A stretch of DNA of 59,642 nt from Deltaproteobacteria bacterium (lineage in GTDB: Bacteria > Myxococcota_A > Polyangia > Polyangiales > Ga0077539): the NCBI GenBank assembly GCA_016218725.1, contig JACRDB010000133.1, forward strand, positions 1 through 59,642, read 5' to 3'. Within the stretch, counting starts at the first letter, position 1, and the number at the start of each line of letters is the position of its first letter. The translations under genes were made by a program, and so were the position numbers. The notes beneath the pieces are model-generated. The model saw nothing but the letters and a program-made list of their open reading frames with translations. It had not been told where the DNA came from and did no database searches. Shown here piece after piece: positions 47,701 through 53,357 of this stretch.

Positions 47701-48802
47701 CGAGCTGCCGGAGGGTGTGCACCCGGGCCTCGCCCGCGTCGCCGAGGAGCCGCACCTCGAGCACCGCCGCGAGGCGGGCCTGGTCCCCGGCGGCTTCATA
47801 GATGGGCGCCAGCTCCACCGCGGCGCGGCGGTTCACCGGGTCGATCTCCAGGACCTTCTCCAGGAACTTCGCCGCGCGGTCCTGGCGCTCCTTCCGCAGC
47901 GCCCACACCTGCGCGATCTTGAAGGCCAGGGCGACCCGCTGCTCCGTGGTGGCCTGGGGGTTCTCCAGCTCGCGCTCCAGCACGCGCAGGAGCTCGTCCC
48001 ACTTGCCGCTGTCGGCGAAGAACAGCTCCAGGTCGTCCCAGGCATGCATCGCCACGTAGCGCTTCTTGAGCGCCTCCTGAGCGCGGCGGTCATTGGCGTC
48101 CAGGGCAAGCACGCCCCGCCAGGCCTCCACCGCCAGGGCGTCGTCCCCGACCTTGTCGCCGGCCACCATGCCGAGCTTCACCAGCAGGTTCACGCGCCCC
48201 GCCGTGTCCGAGGTCTGCGCCGCCTGGTCCCGCAGCACCGAGGCCAGCTTCGGGAACTCCCGCCCCCGCTCGTAGAGCCCCGCGAGCTGCCCCAGCGCCT
48301 CCAGGCTCGACGGGTCGCGCTGTCGCACCTCCTCCCACAGCTCCACACACAGCTCGGGCTTCTTTACCTTCTCCGTCACAAACCGGGCGAGGCCGACGTA
48401 GAGCTCGAGCTGGACGCTCGGGGAGGCCTGGCGGGCCTCGCGCTTCTGGAGGGCGAGGAGCTTGTCCCAGTCCCTGCGCTTCTCATACATGCCCTTCAGG
48501 AACTCCACGGCGCGGAGGTTCCCGGGGTCGATGTCCAGCACGGCCTCGTAGGCCTTGATGGCCTCGGCCTGGTTGGAGAAGCGCTCGATGAAGATCCCGG
48601 CGACGCGCTCGTGGAGGGCGATGCGCTCCCCGGGCTCGGGGAGGATGTCGGCCTTGGCCTGGAGCGTGCGGATGACGTCCTGCCAGCGCTTCTGGCCCTC
48701 GAAGCGCGCGAGCGCCTCGTCGAGCTCGCGCAGGCGCGCGGGGTCCGGGCCGGCCGCGGGGGCGGAGGTGTTGGCGGTGTCGTCGTTGGAGTCGATGCTC
48801 AT
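38711..48802 (-). CDS. Giant TPR-repeat protein, 3363 residues
   Basis: One uninterrupted frame of 10 kb. It has no signal peptide or membrane helix, so it is probably cytoplasmic. Residues about 20-3020 are TPR-like helical repeats organised as a super-repeat of roughly 110 residues. Each unit contains W-x-E-L, a V-L-E-R element, an E-x-x-L-G-x-x-x-x-A block and a LD-P-x-x-x-A-L-x-x-L-x-x-L-Y block. Such solenoids scaffold protein complexes. The last 340 residues form a separate domain (FASVLGALRKAKVQPVARFG, then ELAFVAAKHMAMYRNEHYIRVLFPS). It resembles a C-terminal domain I recall from other Myxococcota TPR proteins; it lacks an HExxH motif, so it does not look catalytic. It follows a TPR lipoprotein gene by 63 bp and is probably co-expressed with it. 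The partner complex is unknown. Confidence 0.92.
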   Translation of the reverse strand: MSIDSNDDTANTSAPAAGPDPARLRELDEALARFEGQKRWQDVIRTLQAKADILPEPGERIALHERVAGIFIERFSNQAEAIKAYEAVLDIDPGNLRAVEFLKGMYEKRRDWDKLLALQKREARQASPSVQLELYVGLARFVTEKVKKPELCVELWEEVRQRDPSSLEALGQLAGLYERGREFPKLASVLRDQAAQTSDTAGRVNLLVKLGMVAGDKVGDDALAVEAWRGVLALDANDRRAQEALKKRYVAMHAWDDLELFFADSGKWDELLRVLERELENPQATTEQRVALAFKIAQVWALRKERQDRAAKFLEKVLEIDPVNRRAAVELAPIYEAAGDQARLAAVLEVRLLGDAGEARVHTLRQLGGLYEAALGAPDRALARYQSAFSEAALEDRSWEDLARLAGVTGAWDQAAEQLQAECDRREPGAVTTLRLHLGRVLSEHLGRVDDAVACYRAVLAVEPERGEALSLLEDLLRGAERWPELLAILERRLVLAHTPEARRPLRLDIASLCEERVGDLPRAVEACLEVLAEGGDDDEVLARLDALYARQGQWEALADVLARRLLLSEATGDEARATDARYRRGRVLEDHLGRAREALEHYRELLALAPDHGEARAALERLLRDPELRAEAARVLEPVYELRGDWEALVRSTEILLSEEEAPAERVRLLSRIGEVCAAHLGDPRRAFEAYGRAFREAPAEDAVRAALLGLAEATGAWVDVVAWFRAASGGAPRALSRELLLQVADIEFRRLGAIERAVEAYDKVLAEDPGDAQVLAALDGTYRAAGRWQELLAVYRKRLELASEPSAQEELLAQIAGVFEDQLRQPEAALDTWRELHDRDPGNARALDALERLYHQLGRWPELAEVLQTRLGLTSAPEDQTAVQLRLAHVHERYLSDLASAVELYRQIVGRDPTSADAVGHLERLVQQRDTAALVSEVLEEVYRQTGDFERLVWLFEVLAAFAETAARKVELLHQIAELQETAGRDDLAFQTHLRALQVDPSDGDSLGHLDRLSVTLGNHQDFLASLEAQLERGGPPEALVALHDKAAVVAEERLDDFERAIAHQNAILGLDAANLAAATALERLYQLSDRPQDLAGVFLRKAAMLTDTAERKAYYLNAAELAETVLGRTEDAIQAYWQIVAVDPEDLGALGALIRLFIAGSRWTELLDVYERKAAVVDDPDEKRRLLFEVASVYESELQDGARAIDAYNRILELDPAELLALQRLDALYTARQDWRELQSVLEREAALTGDTHEVCAHRYRIAELHEKQFGDVARAVELYGEILELLPDHQPSVDALSGILHGQAQPLAAAAVLEPVFNAAGAFERVVEVLEVQVAHSTDPPQAVELLHRVAEISETVLDNPRAAFEAYARAVALDPGNDDTLGSLERLAGGDNAWAAVVAVYDRAVEALTPGSEQRAPLLLRAAQIAEVQLGDVEGAIRRYGMVLESEPDSVPSLHALDRLYEATERWQELARVLERELGRSDCTPDELLLYRYRLGQVRGEHLGDAAGALAAWREVLDAQADHPEALAALEALFAAGTLRPEVFAVLEPLYRMGEDWEKLSGLLAASLDWVTDPAQRLELLHRTAELAEERLGDPSGAQQWYARALQENPLDERSYAEAERLSGATGEWASLANTLADLIDGDEVPVEVRQSLGKRLARIHEEELMDLEAAEAAYEFVLSAAALDTDALEALDRLHTASGEAEKLAQVLDRRVQATADAEQKVELSFRLGQLLQDPLGRTDEAVARYRSVLDGLDARHEPTLDALEAIYLQAEKWPELYDVYARKLEVTTAEDTQAELQARMARLSAEYLGRPDDAVQRYEQVLQLRGEDPETLGCLADLHEAAGRWQELIDVLERLLAAESDPERRTHVALRIPGVYLHHLNDTERAIEGYKRVLDIDVQSFEALRALSDIYRHGGQWDELVATLQTVTALGTATLPDEELKAVYAELGGLFAGTLAQPYEAVEAYNRVLELDPRDAGAIEALLALHTAQEQWTEVVSTLEKKVAATEDPEARIGVLLQVTEVWRDKLQEPDAGRGSYEKVLELSPLHEPAFVALEDLHREAGRWDDLATLYIARHDKLTEADRVKEAVPFMREAAVLYDEKLQDPEQALAAAQLAFDEDVDDAETVKVLERLAAATGRWNEILKTTLEAYQGESGPRKTSLGLHVARWYGVELGHPEWAIPIYNQILAQEPTNLQALQSMAGLYRKLGQWQPLGQVLQKAVDVARAPTDRRRAHLDLGEVFERYLSRVDNAVEQYRSALAIDPGAQDTLGALSRVHAARGEWAELVEVLRQGVTSTPEPAQTVEMRLQVAEILEDRLGEVDQAIAEYRGVLDLDATNLAALRGLERLFARTGNATELLRVLEAELEVVGTERERIKLLTRIGEMLEEEFVRPDQAVARFENILEIDPGNDGALRALERLYRNTSQWDQLLFTLERHLTATVDRRERVPVFEAMGKVYEEEKHDLDHAEDAYLNILQIDNDYTPALEALGRVYEAKGDPHRTLETLEQLAGLVAHDVGRSVELRCRMARLALESLQDEERARELYQSALDIHPDHAPALAALRDLATRREDWHDVSRFLDREQAVTEQPRVRARLLAEMGRVAATYLEEPDKAIACYEEAIRCDPDLEEAALPLAQHYTEHQRWAEAEPLAEMLSRKASRRDPGEQLDIQLMMGKVAHSLGKFDRAIKALTVATGLDRTHIDAIRALADAYFEKKDWESAAKQYQVLMHYHREALTPESRADILHRQGVLKREQGDRRRAAKLLEEALQEVPGYRPALFAQIETFSAVGEWEPVIAAKVQLLEQETDPSARYDQLLEIAGLWHEKADNLQKAIQSYNAALELRPQERPLLHTVMDLYQRTSQWSKVVEVVGRIASLTTEPAAKAKYEFTLGLLYNDRVKNPDEAVAHHNLALDANPDDLRPFAKINEILTAKRDFKNLERNFRKMLHRVANKGKPDLEFNLLHNLGIIYRDRLAQMDAAIKAFQMASDKQPTNLTEHRILAELYTRTEKTPEAVQRWTKILEADVAGEDALVALHALYDLYYKAHQFDRAWCVAATATFLLRERAREDIRAFHETYKPRREVNPTGRLSEEHWIKSLFHPNEDPVVGKVFASVLGALRKAKVQPVARFGFTQKEQQDPATSTLSLVKALGKTATALSLPTPWIFLQAGKAGGLGHVPSDPIASVAGNSLLSGLKPEELAFVAAKHMAMYRNEHYIRVLFPSVQEITAIYLACIRLVKPDQEVPAEALQTAQQLGPLVAQDPLAVEGLRKVVKVLLEQGGTANIKRWYQAVELTSARAGLLLAGDLEVAKKMLALEPGLPGDVSPNEKLKDLTLFSLSEDYFTLREALGITLQTTTNY

Positions 48803-48865
48803 CGTCAGACCTTCGGGCGGTGCCGGTGCACCACGTCGGGGGGTACGCCTACGGGGAGAGAGCCG

Positions 48866-49732
48866 TCAGTGGACCTGGGCCGTCTGGAGCTCCGCGAGCT
48901 TGTTCTGGGCCATGTCCAGGTAGTCCCGCGGGGCGTTGCCGCCGCGGGCCTCGACGAAGCGCTGGAGGTAGAGAATCGCCTGCTGGCGCCGCTCGGGGAT
49001 CTCCGCGCAGGTGTAGCCCGCGTTGAAGAGGGCCACGGTGAGCTCCGGGTCGTCGCGCTGGGCCTCGACGAAGTGCTCGATGGCCTGGTCCGGGTGGTGC
49101 TGGTCCAGGAGCACGCTGCCCATGTAATTGTGCATCTGCCCGCGCTCCACGGCGCCGGGCGGGGCGAGCCTCAGGCCCTCCTGGAGCACCTGGAGGGCGC
49201 GGTCATACTCCCGCACGCGGTAGTACGCCCGGCCCAGGCGCACGTACGCCCGGTACGCCCGGGGGGCGTGGGTGATGGCGTCGGTGTACGCCTGGAGCGC
49301 CGCCTGGGGCTCGTCCAGGGCGTCGGCCACCTCGCCCATGCGGTAGTAGGCCATGTACAGGTTGCGGTTGACCTGCACGGCCTGCTGGAACGCCTGGCGG
49401 GCCTGCTCCCACTGCTCCTGCTCGTACCGTGCGTTGCCGAGCTGGTAGTGGTACTCCGCGTTCCGGGGGTTGCGCGCGATGGCCCGGGTCAGGGCCTCCG
49501 CGGCGTTGCCCCACTCGTGCTGGCGCACGTGCACCAGGGCCAGGTTGTACAGCGGCGCGTCGTAGCGGGGGTCCTCGTCCGCGGCGCGCTGGAACTTGTC
49601 CTTGGCGTCCGCGAAGCGCCCCGCCCGCAGGAGCTGCATGCCCTGGTTGTTGTCATCCACGGCCTCGCGGTTGAACTCCCCGCAGCCGACCGTCAGCACC
49701 GCCCAAACGCACGCTTGCCCAAGACGCTTCAT
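48866..49732 (-). CDS. TPR-repeat lipoprotein
   Basis: A 288-residue periplasm-facing lipoprotein. Lipobox TVGC gives Cys17. About six TPR units follow from residue 28 (for example NNQGMQLLRAGRFADAKDKF and YYRMGEVADALDEPQAALQAY). It resembles assembly or motility lipoproteins of the PilF/Tgl/GltE kind in architecture, without a diagnostic feature that would settle which. The ATG has GAGGAAC just upstream. It precedes the giant TPR gene on the same strand by 63 bp, so the pair may build one envelope-associated scaffold. Confidence 0.87.
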   Translation of the reverse strand: MKRLGQACVWAVLTVGCGEFNREAVDDNNQGMQLLRAGRFADAKDKFQRAADEDPRYDAPLYNLALVHVRQHEWGNAAEALTRAIARNPRNAEYHYQLGNARYEQEQWEQARQAFQQAVQVNRNLYMAYYRMGEVADALDEPQAALQAYTDAITHAPRAYRAYVRLGRAYYRVREYDRALQVLQEGLRLAPPGAVERGQMHNYMGSVLLDQHHPDQAIEHFVEAQRDDPELTVALFNAGYTCAEIPERRQQAILYLQRFVEARGGNAPRDYLDMAQNKLAELQTAQVH

Positions 49733-49769
49733 GCCCGTTCCTCACGGCGACCCGTCGTCGCGGCGGGGG

Positions 49770-49799
49770 ACGATAGCCGACCGTCACCCGGGCGCTCAA
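49770..49799 (-). promoter_or_regulatory. Possible promoter of the TPR lipoprotein operon
   Basis: On the minus strand TTGAGC (49794-49799) is 18 bases from TATCGT (49770-49775). This lies in the 107-bp gap before the TPR lipoprotein, with a predicted start near 49763 and a leader of about 30 bases containing GAGGAAC. The TATCG-type -10 resembles that proposed for the antiporter gene. Confidence 0.3.
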
Positions 49800-49839
49800 C
49801 AGGGAACGTCCAGGATTCCGCGGGGAGGCCACCGGAGGG

Positions 49840-50595
49840 TCACCGCCGGAGGAAGGCCGCCACCGCGTCGCGGTGCTCCTTGGAGGCCCACCCCCGGCCG
49901 AAGAGGTCGAGCTCCAGGCCCAGGGCCCCCGCGCGGTCCAGCCGGGGGGTCTCCCGCAGGAGCCGGAGCATCCGGGCGACGCTCCTTCGGGGGCTCCGGG
50001 CGATCGCCCGGACGAGCCCCACGGCCTCCGCCAGGGCCTCCCCGCGGGCGCACAGCACCTCCACGAAGCCAACATCCCGCGCCTCCCGGGCCTCCACCGG
50101 CTGTCCGGTCAGGAGCCACCGCAGCGCCACCCCCCGAGGGACCAGCTCCAGGAGCCGGGCCGCGCCCCCCCAGCCCGTGGTCACCCCGAAGCGCACCTGC
50201 ACCCAATGAAAGCGCGCCTGGGCCTCGCACACCCGGAGGTCGCACGCCGCGGCCAGCTCGCACCCCCCGCCGAAGGCGTCCCCGTGGATGGCCGCCAGGA
50301 GCGGCAGCCCCGTCGCCAGGAGCGCGTCCACCGCGGCGTGGGCGTCCAGCGCGAGGCTCCGGGCCGCCCGGGCCGTGCGCACCCCCTCCAGCGCCCGGAG
50401 GTCCCCGCCGGAGAGGAACACTCCTCCCTCGGGCGAACCGGTCAAGATGACCCCTCTTGCCTCTTTGTCTCTCCGAAGATCCCTTGCCATGGCCTTGAAG
50501 GCCCGGAGCGTAGAGAGATCCAGGGCGTTCTTCCGGTGCGGGCGGTGCACCGTGAGCACCCGGGCGGGGCCTTCCGCGGTAAGAACCAGGTCCAC
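49840..50595 (-). CDS. Crotonase-fold protein (enoyl-CoA hydratase/isomerase family)
   Basis: A 251-residue crotonase-superfamily protein. The CoA-binding and oxyanion elements LSGGDLRALEG and AAIHGDAFGGGCELAAACDLRV are intact. The segment that normally reads F-x-x-P-E-x-x-x-G reads FHWVQVRFG here, so one of the two catalytic glutamates of classical hydratases appears replaced by Gln. That argues against a standard hydratase and for another crotonase reaction (isomerase, hydrolase or decarboxylase). The GTG start is six bases after the rimK-like gene's stop, so the two form an operon, although no functional link is obvious. Confidence 0.85.
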   Translation of the reverse strand: MDLVLTAEGPARVLTVHRPHRKNALDLSTLRAFKAMARDLRRDKEARGVILTGSPEGGVFLSGGDLRALEGVRTARAARSLALDAHAAVDALLATGLPLLAAIHGDAFGGGCELAAACDLRVCEAQARFHWVQVRFGVTTGWGGAARLLELVPRGVALRWLLTGQPVEAREARDVGFVEVLCARGEALAEAVGLVRAIARSPRRSVARMLRLLRETPRLDRAGALGLELDLFGRGWASKEHRDAVAAFLRR

Positions 50596-50596
50596 G

Positions 50597-50609
50597 GGGC
50601 CTCAGGCCC
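50597..50609 (-). other. Hairpin with a stop codon in its loop
   Basis: GGGCC (50597-50601) and GGCCC (50605-50609) are perfect arms. The three-base loop is exactly the TGA stop of the upstream ATP-grasp gene (50602-50604 on the plus strand). The crotonase GTG start lies just outside the stem. The structure could tune coupling between the two genes. Confidence 0.35.
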
Positions 50610-51555
50610 TGCGCCGGAGCACGCGCTCGGCCTCGGTGGTGTCTCCCTGGCCCTTGGAGCGCTTCAGGCGCTTGCGAAGAAACCGCTCGGCGTGGCGCAC
50701 GATGGCCACGGCCACGTCCACGCCGGTGGCCCGCTCGATGCCTTCCAGGCCGGGCGATGAGTTGATTTCCAGGATCTTGGGCCCGGAGCGGGTTTCGAGC
50801 AGGTCCACGCCGGCGACCTCGAGGCCCATGACGCGGGTGGCCTCGATGGCGGCGCGGGCGTAGCGCGGGTCGAGGGCGTCGAGGGGGACGGGCTCGGGCT
50901 CGCCGCCGCGGTGGAGGTTCGAGCGGAACTCACCGCGCTGGGCTCGTCGGCGCATGGCGGCGACGACCCTGCGGCCTACGACGATGGCCCGGAGGTCTCG
51001 GCCTCGGGACTCGGCGATGAACTCCTGGAGGATGATGTCCTCGCCGAGGGTCCAGAAGGCCTCGAGGGTGCTCTCGACGCTCTGGCGGGTCTCGGCCAGC
51101 ATGACGCCGATGCCCTGGGTGCCCTGGTGGAGCTTGACGATGGCCGGGGGGCCTCCCACGAGGCTGAGGGCGGTGTCCAGGTGGGCGCTGCTCTTGGCGC
51201 AGACCGTGGTGGGGATGTCCAGGTCTTTTCGGGTGAGGAGCTGCATGGCCCGGAGCTTGTCGCGGGAGCGGGCGATGGCGATGGCGTGGTTGAGCACGGC
51301 CACACCCATCATGTCGAACTGCCGGACGACGGCGAGGCCGTAGGAGGTGATGGACGCCCCGATCCGGGGGATGACCACGTCCACGCCGGAGACGGAGGTG
51401 CCCCGGAGGTAGAGGGAGGGCCGGGCGCGCGAGACCACCAGGGAGAAGTCCAGCGGGTCCACGACGGAGACCTCGTGGCCCCGGGCCTGGGCGACGTCCT
51501 GGAGCCTCCGGGTGGAGTAGAGCGCGTTCTTGCGGGACAGGATGAGAATGCGCAT
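50602..51555 (-). CDS. rimK: RimK-like ATP-grasp ligase
   Basis: A 317-residue ATP-grasp protein of the RimK type, which in Escherichia coli adds glutamate residues to the C-terminus of ribosomal protein S6. Visible features are the N-terminal RimK-like fold (MRILILSRKNALYSTRRL), VIPRIGASIT, an ATP-binding segment with IVKLHQGTQGIGV, LQEFI and metal/ATP residues in ILEINSSPGLEGIE. Length is normal for RimK. Other members of the family ligate glutamate to other acceptors, so the target protein is not certain. The downstream crotonase gene is only six bases away. The 138-bp upstream region carries a hairpin at 51643-51662. Confidence 0.88.
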   Translation of the reverse strand: MRILILSRKNALYSTRRLQDVAQARGHEVSVVDPLDFSLVVSRARPSLYLRGTSVSGVDVVIPRIGASITSYGLAVVRQFDMMGVAVLNHAIAIARSRDKLRAMQLLTRKDLDIPTTVCAKSSAHLDTALSLVGGPPAIVKLHQGTQGIGVMLAETRQSVESTLEAFWTLGEDIILQEFIAESRGRDLRAIVVGRRVVAAMRRRAQRGEFRSNLHRGGEPEPVPLDALDPRYARAAIEATRVMGLEVAGVDLLETRSGPKILEINSSPGLEGIERATGVDVAVAIVRHAERFLRKRLKRSKGQGDTTEAERVLRRRA

Positions 51556-51642
51556 CGCCCGCGACGGCCTCCGAGAGCCCCGGCGGGTGGCGCGTCGGGG
51601 CAGTGGGCGATGATGCCAGGGGGGGGCCTCGGGGTGTCAAGC

Positions 51643-51679
51643 GACGGCGCAGAAACGCCGTCTCCACAACGGTTTTTTT
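51643..51679. terminator. Hairpin and T-run between phytochelatin-synthase-like and rimK genes
   Basis: GACGGCG (51643-51649) and CGCCGTC (51656-51662) form a 7-bp stem with a 6-base loop. On the plus strand a run of seven T follows at 51673-51679, ten bases beyond the stem. The only neighbouring genes are on the minus strand, so the T-run is on the wrong side for a textbook terminator. The hairpin may still mark the 3' end of the phytochelatin-synthase-like transcript. Confidence 0.3.
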
Positions 51680-51693
51680 CGTCGGCCTCGGGC

Positions 51694-52374
51694 CTACTCG
51701 ATCCTCAGGAGGCCCCTCGGGCGACCGGTGGAGCGGTCCACGGAGTTCATGGCCGTGAGGAGCCTCGGGGTGGCGACCAGCCAGGGGCCATAGCGTGCGT
51801 TGACGTCCAGGACGAAGACCAGGTCCCGGTCCGCCAGGAACGCCCCGATGGGGGAGTGGTGTCCGCCCTCGGTCCCGAAGAGCGGCCCGCGATCAAAGTT
51901 CACCACGTAGCGCCGCGCCGGGTCGTCCACGTGGGAGAGCTCCCTCCGGAGGCCCTGGAGATCCATGGGTCGGAGCACGGTGACGCGCGCTCCGCGGCGG
52001 CGGTGGAGCCCCGCCAGCGCGTCGAGGGAGAGCCCGCCCCAGCAGACGTCCAGGGGGCAGAGCCCGCTGCCCGAGAGCACCGCGTCGAGGGAAGCGCCGG
52101 CCTCGCCCTGGGAGCGCCGGACATTGGCGAGGCTCGTAGGGCCGCAAATGGACCCGTTGGGCTGGGAGAAGAACCCCGGGCGGTAGGCCCTGGCCACGGG
52201 CGCCTCCCACGCGCGGGCCATGAGAGCGGGGTCCTGGTACGACCGCTCCGTACGGATGGACACCACCGCGAGGCGCCGCGGGAAGAGCAGCCGCCGGGCG
52301 GAGAAGCCAAAGGCCCCAAGGAACAGGAGCAGCACCAGGAGGCACCCGAGCCCGAGCCTCCGCCGTCGCGTCAT
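51694..52374 (-). CDS. Phytochelatin-synthase-like, membrane-anchored cysteine peptidase
   Basis: A 226-residue protein with one N-terminal hydrophobic segment (about 8-24) preceded by five basic residues, so it is anchored in the inner membrane with its catalytic domain outside, or is secreted. The domain matches the phytochelatin synthase (papain-like) family. Nucleophile Cys77 lies in QPNGSICGPTSLANV, His172 in GGHHSPIGAF and Asp190 in FVLDVNARYGPW. Short bacterial homologues typically cleave the Gly from glutathione rather than build long phytochelatins. A role in glutathione turnover or metal response is likely. Alone on its transcript, it lies 125 bp after a polytopic membrane protein gene. 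Confidence 0.85.
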   Translation of the reverse strand: MTRRRRLGLGCLLVLLLFLGAFGFSARRLLFPRRLAVVSIRTERSYQDPALMARAWEAPVARAYRPGFFSQPNGSICGPTSLANVRRSQGEAGASLDAVLSGSGLCPLDVCWGGLSLDALAGLHRRRGARVTVLRPMDLQGLRRELSHVDDPARRYVVNFDRGPLFGTEGGHHSPIGAFLADRDLVFVLDVNARYGPWLVATPRLLTAMNSVDRSTGRPRGLLRIE

Positions 52375-52425
52375 GGGTCGGGACCATAGCACCGGAGGGG
52401 CGCCAGACTGCCCCAGAGTCCATAC

Positions 52426-52458
52426 GGACAGAGTATGTCCACCGGGCACGAGCGCCAA
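52426..52458 (-). promoter_or_regulatory. Possible promoter with overlapping palindrome
   Basis: On the minus strand TTGGCG (52453-52458) is 17 bases from TACTCT (52430-52435). The -10 lies inside a perfect inverted repeat, GGACA (52426-52430), GAGTA and TGTCC (52436-52440). A repressor bound there would block the promoter of the phytochelatin-synthase-like gene (start 52374). The hexamer matches are weak. Confidence 0.3.
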
Positions 52459-52499
52459 GGCAAGGGCTGACATCGCCCTACAACACCCGACAAGCGCTC

Positions 52500-53357
52500 C
52501 TATCGTCGATTGCCAGGCGTTCCCTCGGCTGCGGGCCTGCGCCAGGGGGTAGCCAGCTCCGCCAGGAGGCTCACCCGCGCGAGGAAGCGCCCGAGGACCG
52601 CGAGCCCCTGGACCAGCGCCAGCGCCACCACCGCGGCTGCAGCCCGACGGCCGCCCCAGAGCGTCGATGCGCCGAAGGCCAGGGCCATGCCCCCGAGGCC
52701 CAGGAGCTGGTACCCAAGCACCCGAGAGAGCACGGCCCAGGGTGCTCGCGCAAGGCGCGTGAGCGCGCCGGAGGCGGCGGTGAGCGATGATCCCCCGTCG
52801 CCCGCGAGCTGCACCCGGGCCAGGTCGTGCCATGCGGTGACCACCCAGGCCAGCAGCGCCGGCGGGAAGAGCCACAGGAGCGCGAGCGGCGACGGCGCCG
52901 CGCCCGCGGTGAGCCTCGCCTCGGCGTAGGGCCACGCGAGGTAGCCCCACAGCCCGCACACCGCGTAGCCGCCGAGGGCCATGGACCCGAGCGCCAGCCA
53001 CGCCGGCGTGCGCTGCACGCTCCAGCCCGCGGCCCTCACCAAGGACACGCGCTCCATGGACGTAAACAACGACGGCAGGAGCCCGCCCAGCACCAGCCAC
53101 CCGTGGGCGTACAGCACCATGAGGGCACCCGTGGCGAGCGCCAGGGGGCTCGCCGCGGGCTCGACCCTGGCGGCGACCTCCAGCGCGAGGCGACCGCCGT
53201 CGGCGTAGAGCGCGAAGACCCCGTCCGGGTGCTGCCTCACCGCGCGAAGGACCGGGAGCGCGAGGACGAACGCCCAGAGGAGCGCCAGGAGCCCCTGGGC
53301 GCAGAACACCACCGCGAGCGCCAGCGCCCGGCGTCGGAGGCAGGCGCGCACCGTCAC
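52500..53357 (-). CDS. Polytopic membrane protein of unknown function
   Basis: A 285-residue inner-membrane protein with six or seven hydrophobic segments, starting after a short basic N-terminus (CLRRRA). I do not recognise a family. The segment FTSMERVSLVRAAGWSVQRTP between helices and the soluble loop WHDLARVQLAGDGGSS are the longest hydrophilic parts. The start is the GTG of a 4-base GTGA overlap with the M1-like peptidase stop, so the two are translationally coupled. The protein may anchor or export for the peptidase. It has no catalytic motif that I can see. Confidence 0.75.
   Translation of the reverse strand: MTVRACLRRRALALAVVFCAQGLLALLWAFVLALPVLRAVRQHPDGVFALYADGGRLALEVAARVEPAASPLALATGALMVLYAHGWLVLGGLLPSLFTSMERVSLVRAAGWSVQRTPAWLALGSMALGGYAVCGLWGYLAWPYAEARLTAGAAPSPLALLWLFPPALLAWVVTAWHDLARVQLAGDGGSSLTAASGALTRLARAPWAVLSRVLGYQLLGLGGMALAFGASTLWGGRRAAAAVVALALVQGLAVLGRFLARVSLLAELATPWRRPAAEGTPGNRR

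Noticed and set aside
42809..50209. A 2466-codon open frame on the plus strand
   Set aside because: Antisense to the giant TPR gene, the TPR lipoprotein and the crotonase gene. The translation is low-complexity Leu/Val/Arg/His-rich, with no motif and no credible start.
51673..51679. Classic Rho-independent terminator
   Set aside because: The T-run follows the hairpin on the plus strand, while both neighbouring genes are on the minus strand.
51694..53100. A longer N-terminus for the phytochelatin-synthase-like gene
   Set aside because: The upstream codons overlap another gene, lack any domain and precede the basic-plus-hydrophobic anchor that begins at the ATG of 52374.
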